Translations under genes and position numbers: made by a program
Notes under the pieces: model-generated
Told to the model about the DNA's origin: nothing
Seen by the model: the letters and a program-made list of their open reading frames with translations, nothing else
The model's database searches: none
Shown here: positions 7,983 through 17,485 of the stretch, one piece after another
Position numbering within the stretch: the first letter of the stretch is position 1
How the letters are laid out: every line of letters starts with the position of its first letter
NCBI GenBank assembly: GCA_003611805.1
Contig: RAYM01000027.1
Coordinates: 41,197-105,196, forward strand
From: a bacterium 1xD42-87
GTDB taxonomy: Bacteria; Bacillota; Clostridia; Lachnospirales; Lachnospiraceae
DNA: 64,000 bases
Direction: 5' to 3'

Positions 7983-9038
7983 TCAATACTCCTCTGAAAA
8001 CAGCTCCTCGAAGTCAAACCTCGCTATCATATCCCTTGTCTCCCCGAGCGCCTGCTCCATCTCCTCCGCGCTTTTCACCTCGCATGTGCCATTCGCAAAA
8101 CACTCCGTCATAAAGCGGTTGAATCTCGCGTGATAATGGGTATAATCTGCGTAATTGTTCAGATCCGTCACAATTTCCTCCCGATTCGGGAAATAAAACA
8201 CACGCACATTGTCGTAGGCGAGAAGCGTATCCGCGATATACGCATACTCCCGCATGGTGGCTTGCATATGGTTTTCCTGCTTCACATCATTCCAGTAAAG
8301 AATGCTGTAAGGCGGAAAAAAGATATAGAAGGTGGTCTCCGGGTTCTGCTCGATATACGGACAGAGGTTGACCTGCAGATTTTTGTCCGTACTTTCTATA
8401 AAAGCGTCGGGCGGCGTCTCCTCCTCCACTTTTTCAGGCGGCGCATAATTGTGCATCACCCACTGGATATTGTAGTATTCGTCCGTCCACCAGCTCTGGT
8501 ACACAGTGGCAAGATCCGTCTTGTCCGGGTCAGCCAACGGACGGAGCACATAATTCAAAAGCACATCCTTGTTCAGCACATACTGAATGTCATTGAAATA
8601 GTTATCATCATACAGATAAGACGGAATCGGATATTTTGTCTCATCTACGCCACCGGTATAGGTGGTCACATCAACCCCGAGAAAAACCGACTTCACCTCA
8701 TGCCCGCTGTCAAAGATAATGTCCATAATGTTAGCCTGATCTTTCGGATAAGCGCCGCTGTAGTTGAGTTTGACTGTCCGAAGATCAAGCAGCTCCTCAA
8801 ACCAGTGCGTGTTGAAATTCACCGTCATGGATGAACCGAGAATCACGCTGTCGTAATCCATGTGTTTCGCCATTCCCGGATTCTGAGTAAGCTGATTGTC
8901 CACCAGATAGGGGAAGCCCTCAAGCGGCGCATGGTACTGGAAAAAAGGGTCCACCCAGATTACCAGCGCCGCCGCCAGTATAAGCAGTATTAAGGTAAAG
9001 GATACTATGGAAAGAATCCATTTTTTAAACCGCTTCAT
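7983..9038 (-). CDS. SGNH-like membrane-anchored partner of MBOAT A
   Basis: A 351-residue protein with one N-terminal membrane helix (about residues 7-29) and an extracytoplasmic domain. DSVILGSSMT places the probable nucleophile motif at residues 68-70 (GSS), as in DltD/AlgJ/AlgX-like acyltransferase partners. A late His (YTHYHARFN) could complete the active site. The frame is open from an ATG at 9053, but AGGAGG directly precedes the ATG at 9038 at good spacing and overlaps the TGA of the MBOAT gene, so 9038 is the likely start. Tight coupling to MBOAT A suggests the two work as a pair that moves an acyl group onto a surface glycan. The exact acceptor cannot be read from the sequence. Confidence 0.85.
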   Translation of the reverse strand: MKRFKKWILSIVSFTLILLILAAALVIWVDPFFQYHAPLEGFPYLVDNQLTQNPGMAKHMDYDSVILGSSMTVNFNTHWFEELLDLRTVKLNYSGAYPKDQANIMDIIFDSGHEVKSVFLGVDVTTYTGGVDETKYPIPSYLYDDNYFNDIQYVLNKDVLLNYVLRPLADPDKTDLATVYQSWWTDEYYNIQWVMHNYAPPEKVEEETPPDAFIESTDKNLQVNLCPYIEQNPETTFYIFFPPYSILYWNDVKQENHMQATMREYAYIADTLLAYDNVRVFYFPNREEIVTDLNNYADYTHYHARFNRFMTECFANGTCEVKSAEEMEQALGETRDMIARFDFEELFSEEY

Positions 9039-9049
9039 CCCGTTCCTCC

Positions 9050-10651
9050 TCAAAAGTTAAAATACAAAAACGTGCTGACCCTGGAAAAGCTTAAGATACA
9101 CCACACCGCCAGCACCACCAGCACCGCCGCCGAAACCGGACCGTATTTCAGACGCGCCACCCGCTCCTGCGCGTTTTTTCCCGCCATGGATAAATACAGC
9201 CCTGCCGCCAGAATCAGGAACATCAGAATATAACGGCTGAAAGACAGATTGTCCAGATGCAGCACCTTGATCACATACCAGAACTCATCCGGCTGCAGAC
9301 ATTCCGCCAGATCCATGGAAATCTTTTTCGCCTCTCCCACACACGCTGCCCTAAGAAGCATATTTGCCTGCCCGATATTTTCCGCCCGGAAATAGACCCA
9401 TGCAATGCTGACATAGAGGAATGTCGCCGTTTGTGACACTGTTGTCACCACTTTGCCTCCGATCCTGCGGCAGAATCCTGCTGTCCCTCTCTCCGTTTGT
9501 GTCACTTTCTCCGCTGCTATTCCGATATCTGCCGTGCTTTCCCCGCTGTTGCGCATATTTATGACACTCTCGTCATTTCCGCGCCGTACACGCTCCTGCC
9601 AAAATCGGGTGAACACATACAGCGCTCCATGCAGCATTCCCCATACGATAAAATGAACTCCTGCCCCATGCCAGAGACCGCTCAGGAAGAAGACAATCAG
9701 CAGATTGAAGTACATCCGCCCCCGACCTTTGCGGTTGCCGCCCAGCGGGATGTAGACATATTTTGTGAAAAAACGGTTCAGCGTGATGTGCCACCGTTTC
9801 CAAAAATCCACAATATTAACCGCCTTGTATGGCGAATTAAAGTTGACGGGTATCTCCACTCCCAGCATCCTGCCGATTCCTACAGCCATATCGCAGTAAC
9901 CGCTGAAATCAAAATAGAGCTGCAGGGCATAGAACAGAATCACCAGGCACGCGTCCGCCCGACCCAGAGCCGCCAGATTTTCATAGCCGTAATCTACACC
10001 TGCGCCAAATGTGTCCGCCAGAAGCACCTTCTTGGCAAGACCCAGCACAAAAAGCGCCACCCCTCCCGCAATCTGCTCCCAATCCGCCCTTTTTTTGCCA
10101 AGCGACCGAAACTGCGGCAGCATCTCACCGTGATTTACGATGGGGCCCGCAATGAGCTGCGGGAAAAAGGATACGAACAGCGCGTACTCCGACAGAGAAC
10201 AGTCAACCACCTCGCCCCGGTAGGTATCCACAATAAAGGAAATCTGCTGAAAGGTAAAAAAACTGATCCCCAGAGGAAGAAGAATGCCCCGCAGTACAAA
10301 ATCCGTTCCGAACACAGCATTCACGGAGTCAAAAAAGAAGTCAAAATATTTGAAATAAAACAATACGCCCAGATTCAGCGCCACCGCCAGAATCGTAACC
10401 GCCCTTTTTCCTCCATCGCACCGCAGGCGAAGACTTTCCCCGGAAAGCAGTCTGTGAAACAGGTAGTTTCCTGCAATACTGCAAATCATAATGAGCAGGT
10501 AGGATAAATTGAAATAACCGTAAAACCAAAGGGACATTACCGTCAGAAACACTCTTGCCGTCTCAGGTTTCCCGCTTTTTAAAAGACCGTAATATCCTAT
10601 CAGACATATGGGAAAAAAGACAAACACAAAAATATATGAATTAAATAGCAT
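9050..10651 (-). CDS. MBOAT family O-acyltransferase (copy A)
   Basis: A 533-residue polytopic membrane protein of the AlgI/DltB type. Family landmarks: N-terminal MLFNSYIFVFVFF; FVSFFPQLIAGPI; YFDFSGYCDMAVG; VDFWKRWHITLNRF; YIPLGGNRKGRGR; and the catalytic-His motif SGLWHGAG (H328). MBOAT proteins transfer acyl groups across or at the membrane to extracellular polymers. This copy is longer than B and D because of a hydrophilic insertion after about residue 350. It heads a two-gene unit with the SGNH-like protein downstream. It lies 41 nt downstream of the 10693-11463 gene. Confidence 0.95.
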   Translation of the reverse strand: MLFNSYIFVFVFFPICLIGYYGLLKSGKPETARVFLTVMSLWFYGYFNLSYLLIMICSIAGNYLFHRLLSGESLRLRCDGGKRAVTILAVALNLGVLFYFKYFDFFFDSVNAVFGTDFVLRGILLPLGISFFTFQQISFIVDTYRGEVVDCSLSEYALFVSFFPQLIAGPIVNHGEMLPQFRSLGKKRADWEQIAGGVALFVLGLAKKVLLADTFGAGVDYGYENLAALGRADACLVILFYALQLYFDFSGYCDMAVGIGRMLGVEIPVNFNSPYKAVNIVDFWKRWHITLNRFFTKYVYIPLGGNRKGRGRMYFNLLIVFFLSGLWHGAGVHFIVWGMLHGALYVFTRFWQERVRRGNDESVINMRNSGESTADIGIAAEKVTQTERGTAGFCRRIGGKVVTTVSQTATFLYVSIAWVYFRAENIGQANMLLRAACVGEAKKISMDLAECLQPDEFWYVIKVLHLDNLSFSRYILMFLILAAGLYLSMAGKNAQERVARLKYGPVSAAVLVVLAVWCILSFSRVSTFLYFNF

Positions 10652-10692
10652 CCGTTATTCTCCTGTCGCGCAGACCCGCCATGCCTGGACAT

Positions 10693-11463
10693 CTACGAAT
10701 CCTGCAATGTCATGTCTTTATAAACCACATACTCCCCCACCTGACCGTAAACCGAATAGCCGTAATCCGTCAGCGGTTCCCGAACCTCCCGGTCTTCCTT
10801 CAGGATTACATAGGCGCAGGGGTACGTTCTTGCCAGATCCGCGAAGGCGGGCGTGTCAATCACCTCCGCCTCCTCCATCGCCTCATACATGGCATTGTAA
10901 TAATCCCAGCGGGCGATCAGCATTTCCCGTCCGTAGGGCAGTTCAATATCCGTACTGTACTGCCTCACATAATAGATCAGATCCGCGGGCACAAGCACTG
11001 TGATACGCCCCGTCTCCGGCTCTATCATATCCACAATATCGATCGCCTCCTGCGGCAGGTGGTAAGCGTTCTGCGCCCGGGAAATATGCTCGCTGTCATA
11101 CACATAGTCGCCACATGCGACAACCGCCAGACAGGCGGCCGCCAGCCCGATCCGCCTGTGCCTTCCCATCAGCCGGATCAGCCCGTAGGCGCTGACAATA
11201 CTCATCTGCAGAAGCCACAAAAGCCGGTAGTAAGTCTCGGAATCCTCCATAAGCCGCACAAACACTTTTCGGAATAAGGGACAGAAAAACAAAAACAGAA
11301 TCAGCGTAGGCGCATAGACAAACACCACACGTCTGCGCCTGTCCTTCTCCGTAAGCCACAGATAGAGGAGTGCCAGGAGATAAATCCCCGCCAGGAAATG
11401 GTTTTCGTGGTAACCCATATAGTTTTTAAATATAACGACGCTCTCTAAAAAAATGCCCCACAT
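10693..11463 (-). CDS. Polytopic membrane protein, possible C-terminal half of a split DUF6077-like protein
   Basis: 256 residues from the ATG at 11463, which has AGAGG six nucleotides upstream. The frame also extends to a TTG at 11505. The N-terminal half has several membrane helices (FLAGIYLLALLYLWL; LILFLFFCPLF; YRLLWLLQMSIVSAYGLIRLM); the C-terminal half is soluble and probably extracytoplasmic (residues from YDSEHISRAQNAYH). The gene starts just after the stop of the 11532-12833 gene and looks like the missing C-terminal continuation of that membrane protein. The pair may be one gene broken by a frameshift near 11530, or two adjacent genes. Function unknown; GT-C-like glycan modification is plausible from context. 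Confidence 0.65.
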   Translation of the reverse strand: MWGIFLESVVIFKNYMGYHENHFLAGIYLLALLYLWLTEKDRRRRVVFVYAPTLILFLFFCPLFRKVFVRLMEDSETYYRLLWLLQMSIVSAYGLIRLMGRHRRIGLAAACLAVVACGDYVYDSEHISRAQNAYHLPQEAIDIVDMIEPETGRITVLVPADLIYYVRQYSTDIELPYGREMLIARWDYYNAMYEAMEEAEVIDTPAFADLARTYPCAYVILKEDREVREPLTDYGYSVYGQVGEYVVYKDMTLQDS

Positions 11464-11531
11464 ATTTTTCCTCTTCTCCGCGGCGTCCAGCGCACGCCCA
11501 TTCAAAAAGCCGCATCCTTGATGCTGAGCTG

Positions 11532-12833
11532 TTAAAGCAGATAACTATACGCCATAAAGACATAAATCCCCATGTATACCACATTCGGTATACACGCGGC
11601 TCCGACCTTGAAAAGAATCTTCCAGTCCCGTTCTGCCAACGCCAGGCAGAACGTCGTCACGGCAGTCAGAATACAGACGAGGAACACCGCAATGGAACTG
11701 CATACGCCTGCCGTCATGTTGACACAGACAAGCAGCATCCAGATGCCGACGTCCGTCCGCCCGTTTCTGACACCTTTGTCATATATTAGCAGAAATACCC
11801 AGATCAGCGCCGGAATCACAAGGCTGCCCGCCACCGCCTTGCCCTGCCACGTGCGGGTCAGGAAAAAGGTCTCGTTGGTATAAATGGACACATTCCCAAA
11901 AATCTGGAACACTGCCATGATAATCATAAATATTGGCAGATTCTCGCGGCACAACACCTCTTTTTCCTTCTGCCGCACGCTTCCTCCGAGAGCTTTGCCT
12001 GCCAGCGCTGATATTCCTGCACCGTCCGGCTGCCCGCCTGTCTGCGCCCCTCCATCCGCACCGCCCTGCCGGGTCTTCGAAAAAAGGTTCCGCCCAATCT
12101 CGCAGTACAAAAGATACGTCAGTGGAATCAGCACAAGAGGCATCACCACATGGGAGACAATGGTCGCATGCACCCCCGCGCGCACCGAAACAAACGCCAC
12201 CCACATAGGAAAAACCGCCATCACGTGACGCACATCCAACCCTGTGGATCCGCCCGTAAGCGGCAAAATGCGGTACATCACGCCCGCCTCCTGCGCGATC
12301 AGGGACTCCACCACATAGTAGGCGTCGTCGCCGTCGAAGGATGTGAACGCCACCGCCCTGTAAAGCTGGAAGCCGAGCAGGATAAAGAAAAGCAGCCACT
12401 CGACGCCTGTGCCCCTAAGCAGGGCTTTCGCCATAGCTTTTATGCGTGCCCCTACTCCATTTCCATTTCTGACAGACGTGTCATTCTCATCATCCGCACT
12501 GTCCTTCCGCCACAAACTGCCCGTTCGGCGGTTACCCATGACAAGTCCCGGATTTCCCGCCTTCATGTTCCGATACAGGAGCACAGTCCCCGCCACCGCA
12601 CAGGCAAGCGTAAGCACAGTGAACACACCGGAAGCCACCTTAAAGTTATTGTACTCCACCCAGAGAACCGCCGGCACCGCCGAAATCTCAAAGAGCGCCC
12701 ACATGCCGAAATACCCGGATAGCAGGACAAAGCCCGGGCTTCTTTTTTCCGCCGATATGAAATTTGCAGGGATCAGCCCGATACAGAAGGGGGTGACCAA
12801 AAGCCAGAAAATACAACCGATAACTGCTGCCAT
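11532..12833 (-). CDS. Polytopic membrane protein, DUF6077-like (possibly truncated)
   Basis: A 433-residue membrane protein with many hydrophobic helices. It contains the motif FDGDDAYYVVESLIA with an acidic cluster after the first helices, as in GT-C glycosyltransferase-like folds, and RTWQGKAVAGSLVIPALIW, a pattern I associate with the DUF6077 family. It ends abruptly inside a hydrophobic segment (VFMAYSYLL), and the neighbouring ORF resumes with similar membrane protein sequence 26 nt downstream. This suggests a single gene broken by a frameshift or a sequencing error. The hydrophilic segments at about 95-130 and 240-275 are low-complexity (Gly/Gln/Ala-rich). The family match is from memory and needs a profile search. 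Confidence 0.7.
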   Translation of the reverse strand: MAAVIGCIFWLLVTPFCIGLIPANFISAEKRSPGFVLLSGYFGMWALFEISAVPAVLWVEYNNFKVASGVFTVLTLACAVAGTVLLYRNMKAGNPGLVMGNRRTGSLWRKDSADDENDTSVRNGNGVGARIKAMAKALLRGTGVEWLLFFILLGFQLYRAVAFTSFDGDDAYYVVESLIAQEAGVMYRILPLTGGSTGLDVRHVMAVFPMWVAFVSVRAGVHATIVSHVVMPLVLIPLTYLLYCEIGRNLFSKTRQGGADGGAQTGGQPDGAGISALAGKALGGSVRQKEKEVLCRENLPIFMIIMAVFQIFGNVSIYTNETFFLTRTWQGKAVAGSLVIPALIWVFLLIYDKGVRNGRTDVGIWMLLVCVNMTAGVCSSIAVFLVCILTAVTTFCLALAERDWKILFKVGAACIPNVVYMGIYVFMAYSYLL

Positions 12834-12910
12834 AAGCGCGCCTCTCTACTCTCTATAAATATAATAAATGTTTTCCTTTCCCTATTCTCAAATCATTCCC
12901 GGCAGTCCGC

Positions 12911-14347
12911 CTATTTGTTTACCTTCAGCTCCTCGTCAAACCTTTCCACATCCACAACAGAACCTGTCTGGTTATCAATCAAAACCACCTGTACTGTCAA
13001 TTCCCTGCCATCCCTATCCTGTTCCATCAGAAAACTTTCCTCAGAATCTCCTAAATATAACGCCTTTGCTCCGCTATCCGTCTTCGTATACGTCACCTTG
13101 CCAAAAGACGTCTCCACCTCTCCGCCTTCCTCTCCGTAAAAATCCGTAATCTCTCCTTTTCCGTTATCCAGCACCAGCAGATAATCCGCTTTCTCTCCCA
13201 TAATTTTCTCAAAAGAGGGAAACGAGTATCCCGGCGCCAGATTACGAATCTGACCGACATACTGCTCATAGTCCCACAACTTTGACTTACCGTCAACAAA
13301 AAGGCATAAGCTAAAGTTCTTATCTGCCATCATAACCAGATAATTCTGTAGAGACTCCTGCGCTTGCATCCTGTCAATTTTATACCTCTGGTAAGCATCA
13401 TAGTCTTCATCCCAGTTGACCAGGCCGTCCTGCCTATGATCAACCACGCCGCAGTTCTCCGTCAAGTATTTTCCCAAAAATGAGGTGATTTTATGTCCGC
13501 CGGACACATTCAAATGAGAGTAAGAATCAAAACAATCCGTCTGATAGTCTACCAGATCAATCTGCAGAAAGTTTAGGTACTCCACACCGTATTCCTCTGC
13601 AATCTCCCCCGCATACGCCGCAATCTTCTGCTGATCCTCCTGTGCCGGAAACGGCAGAAACGTAAAGACCGCCTTTATTCCCCTGCTCTGACATTCCTCC
13701 ACAATCTTTCTCAGATATTCCACGCCTACACTGTCTATCGGCTTCCATTCCACATCCTGCAAAACAAACGCATCCGGCTCGCATATGCCGATTTCAAAAG
13801 TCGCCCCTCGAGTCTTTCCGTAATCCACCTCAAAATCATCACGATTCAATTCATCCCAACGGTCGTGATAAAGCGAAAAATCCCACAAATATTCTGTCCG
13901 GGTTTCAAAATTATCAAACATATCACAAACGGCTCTCATTTTCATTTTACTCAAAGGAATGCTGTCCAGAGAAAAATGCACAAACTTACCATCTTCCTTA
14001 ACAACTTTGTCGGATTCCAATGCAAAACAGTCCACCACCACTACATCGGGCTGCGCATAATCCAAGGCGCACATAAGAGTCCAGTAATTCATGGGCATCA
14101 AATGTCCATAACCGGAAATGTTATATGAAGTAATGCCATAATCATGCCACAGTTCCATTGGATATACCGCCATAGTGACATGACTTGTCCCCAAAAACAA
14201 CACGTCGCATTCGTCCGCCACCCTGAAAAAATCACCATTTTTATTATAGGCTCCCTTTGCTTCCAAGCTAAACGCAACTTTTCTGAACACTACGATCATA
14301 GCTATCGCCATAAATATTACACAGAGTACCGCCTTAGCTTTTTTCAT
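12911..14347 (-). CDS. SGNH-like MBOAT-associated membrane-anchored protein (paralogue 1)
   Basis: A 478-residue protein with one N-terminal helix and an extracytoplasmic domain. The nucleophile block is VLFLGTSHVTMAVYPMELW (G53-T54-S55-H56) and the late block is DSYSHLNVSGG with the catalytic His. This GxSH / HLNxSGG pattern is typical of SGNH proteins encoded beside MBOAT acyltransferases (AlgJ/AlgX/DltD-like). About 150 C-terminal residues carry an additional soluble domain (from about 330). It is the last gene of the MBOAT B module, 22 nt after its paralogue at 14370-15818, with which it aligns along its full length. Confidence 0.85.
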   Translation of the reverse strand: MKKAKAVLCVIFMAIAMIVVFRKVAFSLEAKGAYNKNGDFFRVADECDVLFLGTSHVTMAVYPMELWHDYGITSYNISGYGHLMPMNYWTLMCALDYAQPDVVVVDCFALESDKVVKEDGKFVHFSLDSIPLSKMKMRAVCDMFDNFETRTEYLWDFSLYHDRWDELNRDDFEVDYGKTRGATFEIGICEPDAFVLQDVEWKPIDSVGVEYLRKIVEECQSRGIKAVFTFLPFPAQEDQQKIAAYAGEIAEEYGVEYLNFLQIDLVDYQTDCFDSYSHLNVSGGHKITSFLGKYLTENCGVVDHRQDGLVNWDEDYDAYQRYKIDRMQAQESLQNYLVMMADKNFSLCLFVDGKSKLWDYEQYVGQIRNLAPGYSFPSFEKIMGEKADYLLVLDNGKGEITDFYGEEGGEVETSFGKVTYTKTDSGAKALYLGDSEESFLMEQDRDGRELTVQVVLIDNQTGSVVDVERFDEELKVNK

Positions 14348-14369
14348 TGCCCGCTCTCCACTTTTATCT

Positions 14370-15818
14370 TCAACTATCCCCTTGCGTATAAACAGACAAG
14401 CCGCTACCGAATCGCTTTATGCCCGCAATACTGCCATCCGCACTGTTTATCACCACAATCTGGACTGCCACATTATTACCCTGTGATGTTTTCAGGAAAT
14501 AATCCGTCTCACCATCCTGCAAAAACAGCGTCCTATTCCCCTTTTCATCCATTCCATAATGCACATTTCCAAAGGAAGTCTCTATAGAAAACTGTTTTCC
14601 ATCCACATTTTCATTTAACCCCCTTCTCTTATTATCCACCATCAAAAAGTAATCACCTCCACTAGTAACCGCCTGCGAAAGTTTCTCTGTCCTTTCTCCC
14701 GCAATATTCTCTACCAGCGGCATATACATCTCATTCTGCCGCCAGATACCGGCCTCTCCATCCACATAAATACAGCAGTCAAATGCCGGATCTGCAAGCA
14801 TCATCAAATACTTGTCCAATGTTTCCGTCTGCGCCATCACGTCCAGCTTATAGCGCGTATACTGCCTATAGTCTTCCTCCCAGCCAGCATACGCACCTTC
14901 ACCCCGATGATCAGCAATATTATAATGTTCATCAATGTACTTACCAATATACGCGGTAACTTTTCTCCCGCCGGATCCATTCAGATGTGAGTTCTTGTCC
15001 GAACAGTCGACCGCAAGGTCTACCACCGATAAATCCAAAAAGTTTATATAAGAAACCTCATACTCACGTGCAATATCCTCCACATACAGCGCCTCCTCCC
15101 AATCTTCTTCCGACGCCGGAAAAGGCAGATAGGTCAACATAACTTCTATGTTTCGGTTCTGACATTCCTCAATCATCCGGCGTAAATATTCCACACCAAC
15201 AGAATCCACTTCAACAGTCTTCTCAGGTCTCTGTGCCATCTTGTTCGGAGACACAACGTCAAATGCAATCTCCGCCCCCTTTTGTACGTTAACTTTCCCC
15301 TCAAAATCCGCTTGGTCCAAATCCCACCATCTATCGTGATAAGCCGCAAAATTCCAGATAAACTCCAGCCGTTCTCCGGGCTCCTCAATCAAATCGTTAA
15401 TCATCTGTATTTTATGAAAGCTAAGCGGCAGGTGATCTGTCTGGGCATGAAGCATCTCTTTCCTGCCTGCTTTTTCTTCCGATGCCAAATTATAGCAGTC
15501 AATTATCACCAGCGCCGGTTCCGATTCATCCAGCGCATTCTTCATCACCCAATAAATAGCCGGCATGGGGAGCCCGAAACCCGCCAGATTGTAGGACACT
15601 ATTCCGTAGTCATTCCATAACTCCATTGGGAAAACGCCGTTTGCCATATGGGAATTGCCGAAAAACAACACATCATACGAATCGCTATGCTCTATAAAAT
15701 CTCTGTTTTTGCTGTACGCATATCCCGGGTCACTCAGCTTTGTCAGAAACCGAATGCCCGCTGCGAAAAGAAATACTGCCACACCGCCCCAGAAGAGACC
15801 TTTCGCCCTTTTTCCCAT
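14370..15818 (-). CDS. SGNH-like MBOAT-associated membrane-anchored protein (paralogue 2)
   Basis: A 482-residue protein with the same architecture as its neighbour: N-terminal helix, nucleophile block VLFFGNSHMANGVFPMELW (G54-N55-S56-H57), late block DKNSHLNGSGG, and a similar C-terminal domain. The two genes are a tandem duplication that has diverged considerably, which suggests two substrates or two steps served by a single MBOAT. It lies 15 nt downstream of MBOAT B. Confidence 0.85.
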   Translation of the reverse strand: MGKRAKGLFWGGVAVFLFAAGIRFLTKLSDPGYAYSKNRDFIEHSDSYDVLFFGNSHMANGVFPMELWNDYGIVSYNLAGFGLPMPAIYWVMKNALDESEPALVIIDCYNLASEEKAGRKEMLHAQTDHLPLSFHKIQMINDLIEEPGERLEFIWNFAAYHDRWWDLDQADFEGKVNVQKGAEIAFDVVSPNKMAQRPEKTVEVDSVGVEYLRRMIEECQNRNIEVMLTYLPFPASEEDWEEALYVEDIAREYEVSYINFLDLSVVDLAVDCSDKNSHLNGSGGRKVTAYIGKYIDEHYNIADHRGEGAYAGWEEDYRQYTRYKLDVMAQTETLDKYLMMLADPAFDCCIYVDGEAGIWRQNEMYMPLVENIAGERTEKLSQAVTSGGDYFLMVDNKRRGLNENVDGKQFSIETSFGNVHYGMDEKGNRTLFLQDGETDYFLKTSQGNNVAVQIVVINSADGSIAGIKRFGSGLSVYTQGDS

Positions 15819-15833
15819 TCGCTCTGCCCCTTT

Positions 15834-17330
15834 CTAAAACTGAAAATAAATGAAATTCGCTGCATCATATCCAACGCCCCACATACCGAATACAAGGATC
15901 CCGAGAACAGCCGCAATCACGGTCAGGCACTGTGCCCAATAATCCTGCTTCGCCACAATCTGCCGGATTCTGATATTCTTATATTTACAAATATCCACCA
16001 CAAACAGCAGCAGGATTCCCCACACCATCAGCGAAAAATTTTTTTGATTTAACCCACATTCATACAGGGAACCGTCAAACCAAACCCAATGGTTCTTCGC
16101 CGTAAACATTCTCTTTATAATGCGGAGCGCTTCAAATGCTGTATTTGCACGAAAAAACACCCATGCAAGATCCACCAGAAAGAAGGTGGTTACTATCCGA
16201 ATGCATTTATGACTCAGGCTGTCCTCCTTAATATCCAGTATACGGGCCGCCTTTTTCTTGAAAGGCGTTAACAGGTCTCCGATAACCTGCCATACACCAT
16301 TTAAAAGCCCCCAGATCACATAGGACCAGTCCGCTCCATGCCAAAGTCCGCTCACCCCGAAAGTAATCAGCAGGTTTATGTACTTTCTTATTTTTCCCTT
16401 GCGATTGCCGCCAAGTGGAATATAGAGATAATCGCGGAACCAGCTGGAAAGAGAAATATGCCACCTGCGCCAAAACTCCGCTACAGAAGCCGACAGATAC
16501 GGCGCGTCAAAATTCTCCATCAGCTGAATCCCCAATATTTTAGCCGCGCCCATGGCGATAACGGAATAACCCGAAAAATCGCAGTATATCTGTACCGCAA
16601 ACAAAACCGTCGCCACAATCAGATAAACGCCTGTATATGTCTCGATATCTCCATATGCTGTGTCAACAAAAACCGCTATGCGGTCCGCCAATACCACCTT
16701 CAGAAAATACCCCCACAGCATCAGGAAAAAACCATCCCTTAGACTGTCAAAACTTGGTTCTGCGGGCTTGTCCAGCTGGCGCAGCAAATTTTTTGACCTC
16801 TCGATCGGTCCTGCCACCAGCTGCGGGAAAAAGGAAACAAAGAGCGCATACCGGAAGAAATTCCTCTCCGCATAAATTTCGCCCCTATAAACATCCATTG
16901 TATAGCCCAGCGCCTGGAAAGTATAAAAGGAAATGCCGACAGGCAGAAGGAGATCAACAGCGGGCGCGTTGAGCGTAATATGCACATAAGACAAAATCTG
17001 ATTCAGGCTTGCAATTCCAAAATCCAAATACTTAAATACAAATAAAACGGAAAGGTTCAGGATAAAGCTCGCCGCAACACACAGTTTCTTTTGCCGCCGC
17101 TGCCTCTGTTCCTCTTTATCCCCACGGTCGCATTTTTCCAACAAAATCCCTGTCACATATGTCACAATTGTAGAGAATAGAAGCAAAACCACATACTTTG
17201 CGTTCCAGCACATATAGAAATAATAGCTTACCAAAAGAAGCCAGTATGACTTGGCTTTCTGCGGTATCAGATAATATATCCCGACAACAATCGGAAAAAA
17301 AATCAGAAAATGCAACGAATTAAAAAGCAT
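15834..17330 (-). CDS. MBOAT family O-acyltransferase (copy B)
   Basis: A 498-residue polytopic membrane protein. Motifs: MLFNSLHFLIFFPIV; FVSFFPQLVAGPIERSKNLL; IYCDFSGYSVIAMGAAK; EFWRRWHISLSSWFRDYLY; IPLGGNRKGKIRKY; and SGLWHGADW with catalytic H331. It is closer to copy D than to A or C. It is the first gene of a three-gene unit with two SGNH-like paralogues and has its own promoter with an inverted repeat downstream of the -10. The start has GTAGGAG at good spacing. The acyl group is unknown; acetyl is the usual donor in this family. Confidence 0.95.
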   Translation of the reverse strand: MLFNSLHFLIFFPIVVGIYYLIPQKAKSYWLLLVSYYFYMCWNAKYVVLLLFSTIVTYVTGILLEKCDRGDKEEQRQRRQKKLCVAASFILNLSVLFVFKYLDFGIASLNQILSYVHITLNAPAVDLLLPVGISFYTFQALGYTMDVYRGEIYAERNFFRYALFVSFFPQLVAGPIERSKNLLRQLDKPAEPSFDSLRDGFFLMLWGYFLKVVLADRIAVFVDTAYGDIETYTGVYLIVATVLFAVQIYCDFSGYSVIAMGAAKILGIQLMENFDAPYLSASVAEFWRRWHISLSSWFRDYLYIPLGGNRKGKIRKYINLLITFGVSGLWHGADWSYVIWGLLNGVWQVIGDLLTPFKKKAARILDIKEDSLSHKCIRIVTTFFLVDLAWVFFRANTAFEALRIIKRMFTAKNHWVWFDGSLYECGLNQKNFSLMVWGILLLFVVDICKYKNIRIRQIVAKQDYWAQCLTVIAAVLGILVFGMWGVGYDAANFIYFQF

Positions 17331-17357
17331 AGAACTCCTACCTGCCTACTTTTTATT

Positions 17358-17372
17358 TTGGTACAATACCAA
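17358..17372. promoter_or_regulatory. Inverted-repeat operator candidate at the MBOAT B promoter
   Basis: TTGGTACAATACCAA: a 6-bp perfect inverted repeat with a 3-nt centre. It begins directly downstream of the minus-strand -10 (TATAGT), so a bound protein would cover the transcription start. Confidence 0.5.
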
Positions 17373-17373
17373 T

Positions 17374-17402
17374 ACTATAGCACACCCCTTTGGATTTTTC
17401 CA
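17374..17402 (-). promoter_or_regulatory. Promoter for the MBOAT B module
   Basis: Minus-strand TGGAAA (17397-17402), 17-nt spacer, TATAGT (17374-17379) with TGC directly before it (extended -10). About 44 nt upstream of the MBOAT B start codon. Confidence 0.65.
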
Positions 17403-17410
17403 CATTTCCG

Positions 17411-17439
17411 TATACATCCCCGCCCAAACATGATAAACT
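17411..17439 (+). promoter_or_regulatory. Candidate promoter for the FAD oxidoreductase
   Basis: TATACA (17411-17416), 17-nt spacer, TAAACT (17434-17439) preceded by TGA (extended -10). About 47 nt upstream of the start codon at 17486. Divergent from the MBOAT B promoter. Confidence 0.5.
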
Positions 17440-17485
17440 AGAAAATATAGCCGGGCAGCAAACTGCTCCGGCATGGAGGTATTGC

